From Lichenihabitans sp033947565 (GTDB lineage Bacteria; Pseudomonadota; Alphaproteobacteria; Rhizobiales; Beijerinckiaceae): a stretch of 64,000 nt of DNA. The stretch covers positions 1 through 64,000 of the forward strand of contig NZ_JARPVX010000004.1 of NCBI RefSeq assembly GCF_033947565.1, read 5' to 3'. Of this stretch, positions 62,195 through 64,000 are shown piece after piece (within the stretch, counting starts at the first letter, position 1; each line of letters starts with the position of its first letter). The position numbers and the translations under genes are program-made. The notes under the pieces are model-generated. The model saw nothing but the letters and a program-made list of their open reading frames with translations. It made no database searches and was not told where the DNA came from.

Positions 62195-63448
62195 TCAGTG
62201 CCAGGTCGGCAACGCCGCGACGGCGGCCTTGCCGGATCGCAGCGAGCCCTCGATGGTCGAGGGCAGGCCGTTCTGCACCCAGTCGCCCGCCAACACGAGG
62301 TTGCCGAGCGCCGTCGCGTGGCCGGGCCGCAGAGCGTCCTGCTCGGGCAGGGCCGCAAAGGTGGCGCGCTTCTCGGTGATGATCTTGTGGGTCGGCATCG
62401 ATTGACCGGGTCGGCCGAGGGCGGTTGCCACCTCGCCCCAGATCTGCCGGGCCAGCGCGTCCTTGTCATGGCCAAGGAAGCGGTCGGCATCGCTGATCGT
62501 CACAGACACGCGGTTGGGAAAGCGGAAGATCCATTCCGTGGCGCTGTTGATCGTGCCCAGCATGGTCGGGAACCCGTCGGGGGCATCGGTCAGGAAATGC
62601 GCGTTGACGATGGAGCGGAACGCCGTCGGCACGCTCAGTTCCGGCAGCAGGATCTTGGCCACCGGCGCCGTGACGGCCAGGACCACCCGGTCGTCCGGGC
62701 CGAGCGCCAGCTGTTCGTCGCCGAAATCGAGCCCGACCACCCGGCCATCGCGCACTTCGAGGCGGCGCAGACGGCGGTCGAACCCGACCGTGACGCCGCG
62801 CTTGGCCAAGGTCGCCAGCGCGGGTTCGACCAACGCTTCGGCCAAGCCGTCATGGGCGATCAGCGGCCGGCAAGCGCCCGCTCCCTTGGCGAGCGTTTCC
62901 CGGATCACGGTAGCGGCGAGGCCGGCGGCCGAGTCCTTCGGCTCCGTGTTGAGCGCCGCCACCAGGAACGGCCGCCACAGCTTGTCATAGAGCGGACCCG
63001 AACACAGCATGGCCTGGCCGATCGGGATGCGGGACTTGGCACGCAGCAGCTTGGCGAGCGCCAGATAATCCGACCAGCCCGTGCCCGGCACCCGCCGGCC
63101 CGGCACGAAGATCCACCAGGGCAGGGGGCCGGCGTTGGGACGCACCTGCCACCGCTCGCCCGATGCGATGTCCATGAAGTCGAACACGGCGTCGGCGGGC
63201 CCGGACATCTTGTGCTCGGCCCCCGTCATACGCAGGTGGTCGCGCACGGCGGTGTTTCCCGACAACACGAGGTGGTTGCCGTTGTCGATCGTCAGGCCGA
63301 GGTCACGGTCGAAATAGGAGCGGCAGCGACCACCCGCATGGCGCGCCGCCTCGTGGATCACGATCGTGGCGCGGGCGGGATCGAGCGCCAGGGCGGCCGA
63401 CAAGCCCGCCAGCCCGGCACCGACCACATGCACGGTGGGTTTTGGCAT
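62195..63448 (-). CDS. hpnE: Hydroxysqualene dehydroxylase HpnE
   Basis: HpnE reduces hydroxysqualene to squalene for hopanoid synthesis, with FAD. The 417-residue product begins MPKPTVHVVGAGLAGLSAAL, the dinucleotide-binding fold, followed by GGRCRSYFD and NGNHLVLSGN typical of phytoene-desaturase-like flavoproteins. The end LVLAGDWVQNGLPSTIEGS closes the FAD site. The ATG at 63448 overlaps the hpnD stop (TGATG). Confidence 0.94.
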   Translation of the reverse strand: MPKPTVHVVGAGLAGLSAALALDPARATIVIHEAARHAGGRCRSYFDRDLGLTIDNGNHLVLSGNTAVRDHLRMTGAEHKMSGPADAVFDFMDIASGERWQVRPNAGPLPWWIFVPGRRVPGTGWSDYLALAKLLRAKSRIPIGQAMLCSGPLYDKLWRPFLVAALNTEPKDSAAGLAATVIRETLAKGAGACRPLIAHDGLAEALVEPALATLAKRGVTVGFDRRLRRLEVRDGRVVGLDFGDEQLALGPDDRVVLAVTAPVAKILLPELSVPTAFRSIVNAHFLTDAPDGFPTMLGTINSATEWIFRFPNRVSVTISDADRFLGHDKDALARQIWGEVATALGRPGQSMPTHKIITEKRATFAALPEQDALRPGHATALGNLVLAGDWVQNGLPSTIEGSLRSGKAAVAALPTWH

Positions 63449-64000
63449 CACACCAGACCGTGACGCAGCAGGGCGAGGATCAAGCGGCTTTTCGGCACCT
63501 TCACCCTGTGGCGCGGCACAGCGAACCCCTGCTGCTCGAGCCGTGCCAGGATGAGGCGGTAGACGGCACCCATCAGCCGCGGCGCCCGTGTGGCACGGCG
63601 ACGCTCACGCGCCATCAGGGCATCGGCGGCATCGAATTGTCCGCGGGCGCGCTTCAACAGGATGGCACCGACCTGCGGCAGGTTGGGATGAGCCAATACC
63701 GCGGTCGGCGTGGTGATCGGGATGCCGGCCTGCTCGAGCAGCTCGCGCGGCAGGTAGAGGCGCCCCATGGCGGCATCCTCGTCGAGATCGCGCAGGATGT
63801 TGGTCAATTGCAGGGCGCGACCGAGGTGGTGGGCGAGGTCTTCGCCCCGCTCAGGCGAAACGCCGAACACCTTCACCGACAGGCGACCCACCGCGCTGGC
63901 GACGCGGTCGCAATACAGGTCGAGCGTCGCCTCGTCGGGCGCCTGGATGTCCTCACGGCCATCCATCTCCATGCCGTCGATGATGGCGAGGAAATCGACG
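63448..64000 (-). CDS. hpnD: Presqualene diphosphate synthase HpnD, N-terminus beyond window edge
   Basis: HpnD condenses two farnesyl diphosphates to presqualene diphosphate. The visible C-terminal 183 residues read in from the edge as VDFLAIIDGMEMDGREDIQ, then YCDRVASAVGRLSVKVFG, and ALQLTNILRDLDEDAAMGRL with the second DxxxD Mg-binding motif, then YLPRELLEQAG. The first aspartate motif is outside. With hpnE downstream it forms the squalene branch; hpnC would be expected beyond the edge. Confidence 0.93.
   Translation of the reverse strand, partial: VDFLAIIDGMEMDGREDIQAPDEATLDLYCDRVASAVGRLSVKVFGVSPERGEDLAHHLGRALQLTNILRDLDEDAAMGRLYLPRELLEQAGIPITTPTAVLAHPNLPQVGAILLKRARGQFDAADALMARERRRATRAPRLMGAVYRLILARLEQQGFAVPRHRVKVPKSRLILALLRHGLV

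Overview
The window is GC-rich DNA, almost entirely coding, from an alphaproteobacterium that is most likely a member of the Hyphomicrobiales (Rhizobiales). The markers are ChvG/ChvI beside a short HprK with EIIA and HPr, ChvE-GguA-GguB with a GbpR-type regulator, an Omp25-like porin, an aa3-oxidase subunit IV peptide, two TTAA-N7-TTAA (CtrA-type) sites and an alphaproteobacterial SOS box at recA. The hopanoid genes and overall style suggest a Beijerinckiaceae/Methylobacteriaceae-like lineage, but the genus cannot be fixed from sequence alone. No rRNA, tRNA, CRISPR array, prophage or insertion sequence was recognised; this is mostly ordinary chromosome.

Layout. 1-3.1 kb: tolA (cut by the edge), tolR, tolQ, ybgC and ruvB, all leftward. 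3.2-5.6 kb: a Uma2-type protein, aroE and an outer-membrane porin. 5.8-10.5 kb: hopanoid side-chain genes hpnL-hpnI-hpnJ-hpnK. 10.6-13.7 kb: cobO, cobQ, cobD. 13.8-17.6 kb: chvI-chvG-hprK-EIIA-HPr, a regulatory block joining an envelope two-component system to an incomplete PTS. 17.9-21.3 kb: an orphan amino-acid-type ABC ATPase, a HugZ-like protein, and an aldo/keto reductase divergent from a LysR gene. 21.3-26.5 kb: an FCD/GntR regulator with a perfect operator palindrome, divergent from a polyamine-type ABC operon. 26.5-26.9 kb: a repeat-filled gap, followed by hpnN.

29.7-39.7 kb: rimM, trmD (fused in frame to an unknown 84-residue tail), cysK, an Rrf2 regulator without cysteines, dut, coaBC, a PAS-GGEEF-GAF cyclase, ubiB, ubiE and mutM. 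39.8-46.6 kb: a DUF1328 peptide, alaS, a MAPEG protein, recA, a 24-residue ORF with its own terminator, rpsD, ppa and a CoxIV-like peptide. 46.8-48.6 kb: urate breakdown (HIU hydrolase, then a PuuE-UraD fusion). 48.6-54.8 kb: a sugar module made of an aldose 1-dehydrogenase, a GbpR-type LysR and chvE-gguA-gguB. 54.9-61.1 kb: comM, a hybrid histidine kinase behind a CtrA-type site, a Tlde1/DUF2778 protein and a MATE exporter. 61.3-64 kb: a small secreted protein, a Nudix hydrolase, hpnE and hpnD (cut by the edge).

Three separate loci here serve hopanoids: squalene formation (hpnD, hpnE), side-chain decoration towards the cyclitol ether (hpnI, hpnJ, hpnK) and export (hpnN). Tol-Pal, ChvGI, the porin and the hopanoid genes all act on the envelope. 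The most useful leads are the two CtrA-type sites (tolQ and the hybrid kinase), the trmD fusion, the 24-residue ORF beside recA, and the operator candidates at the GntR and GbpR loci. I did not find a clear-cut new multi-gene system.
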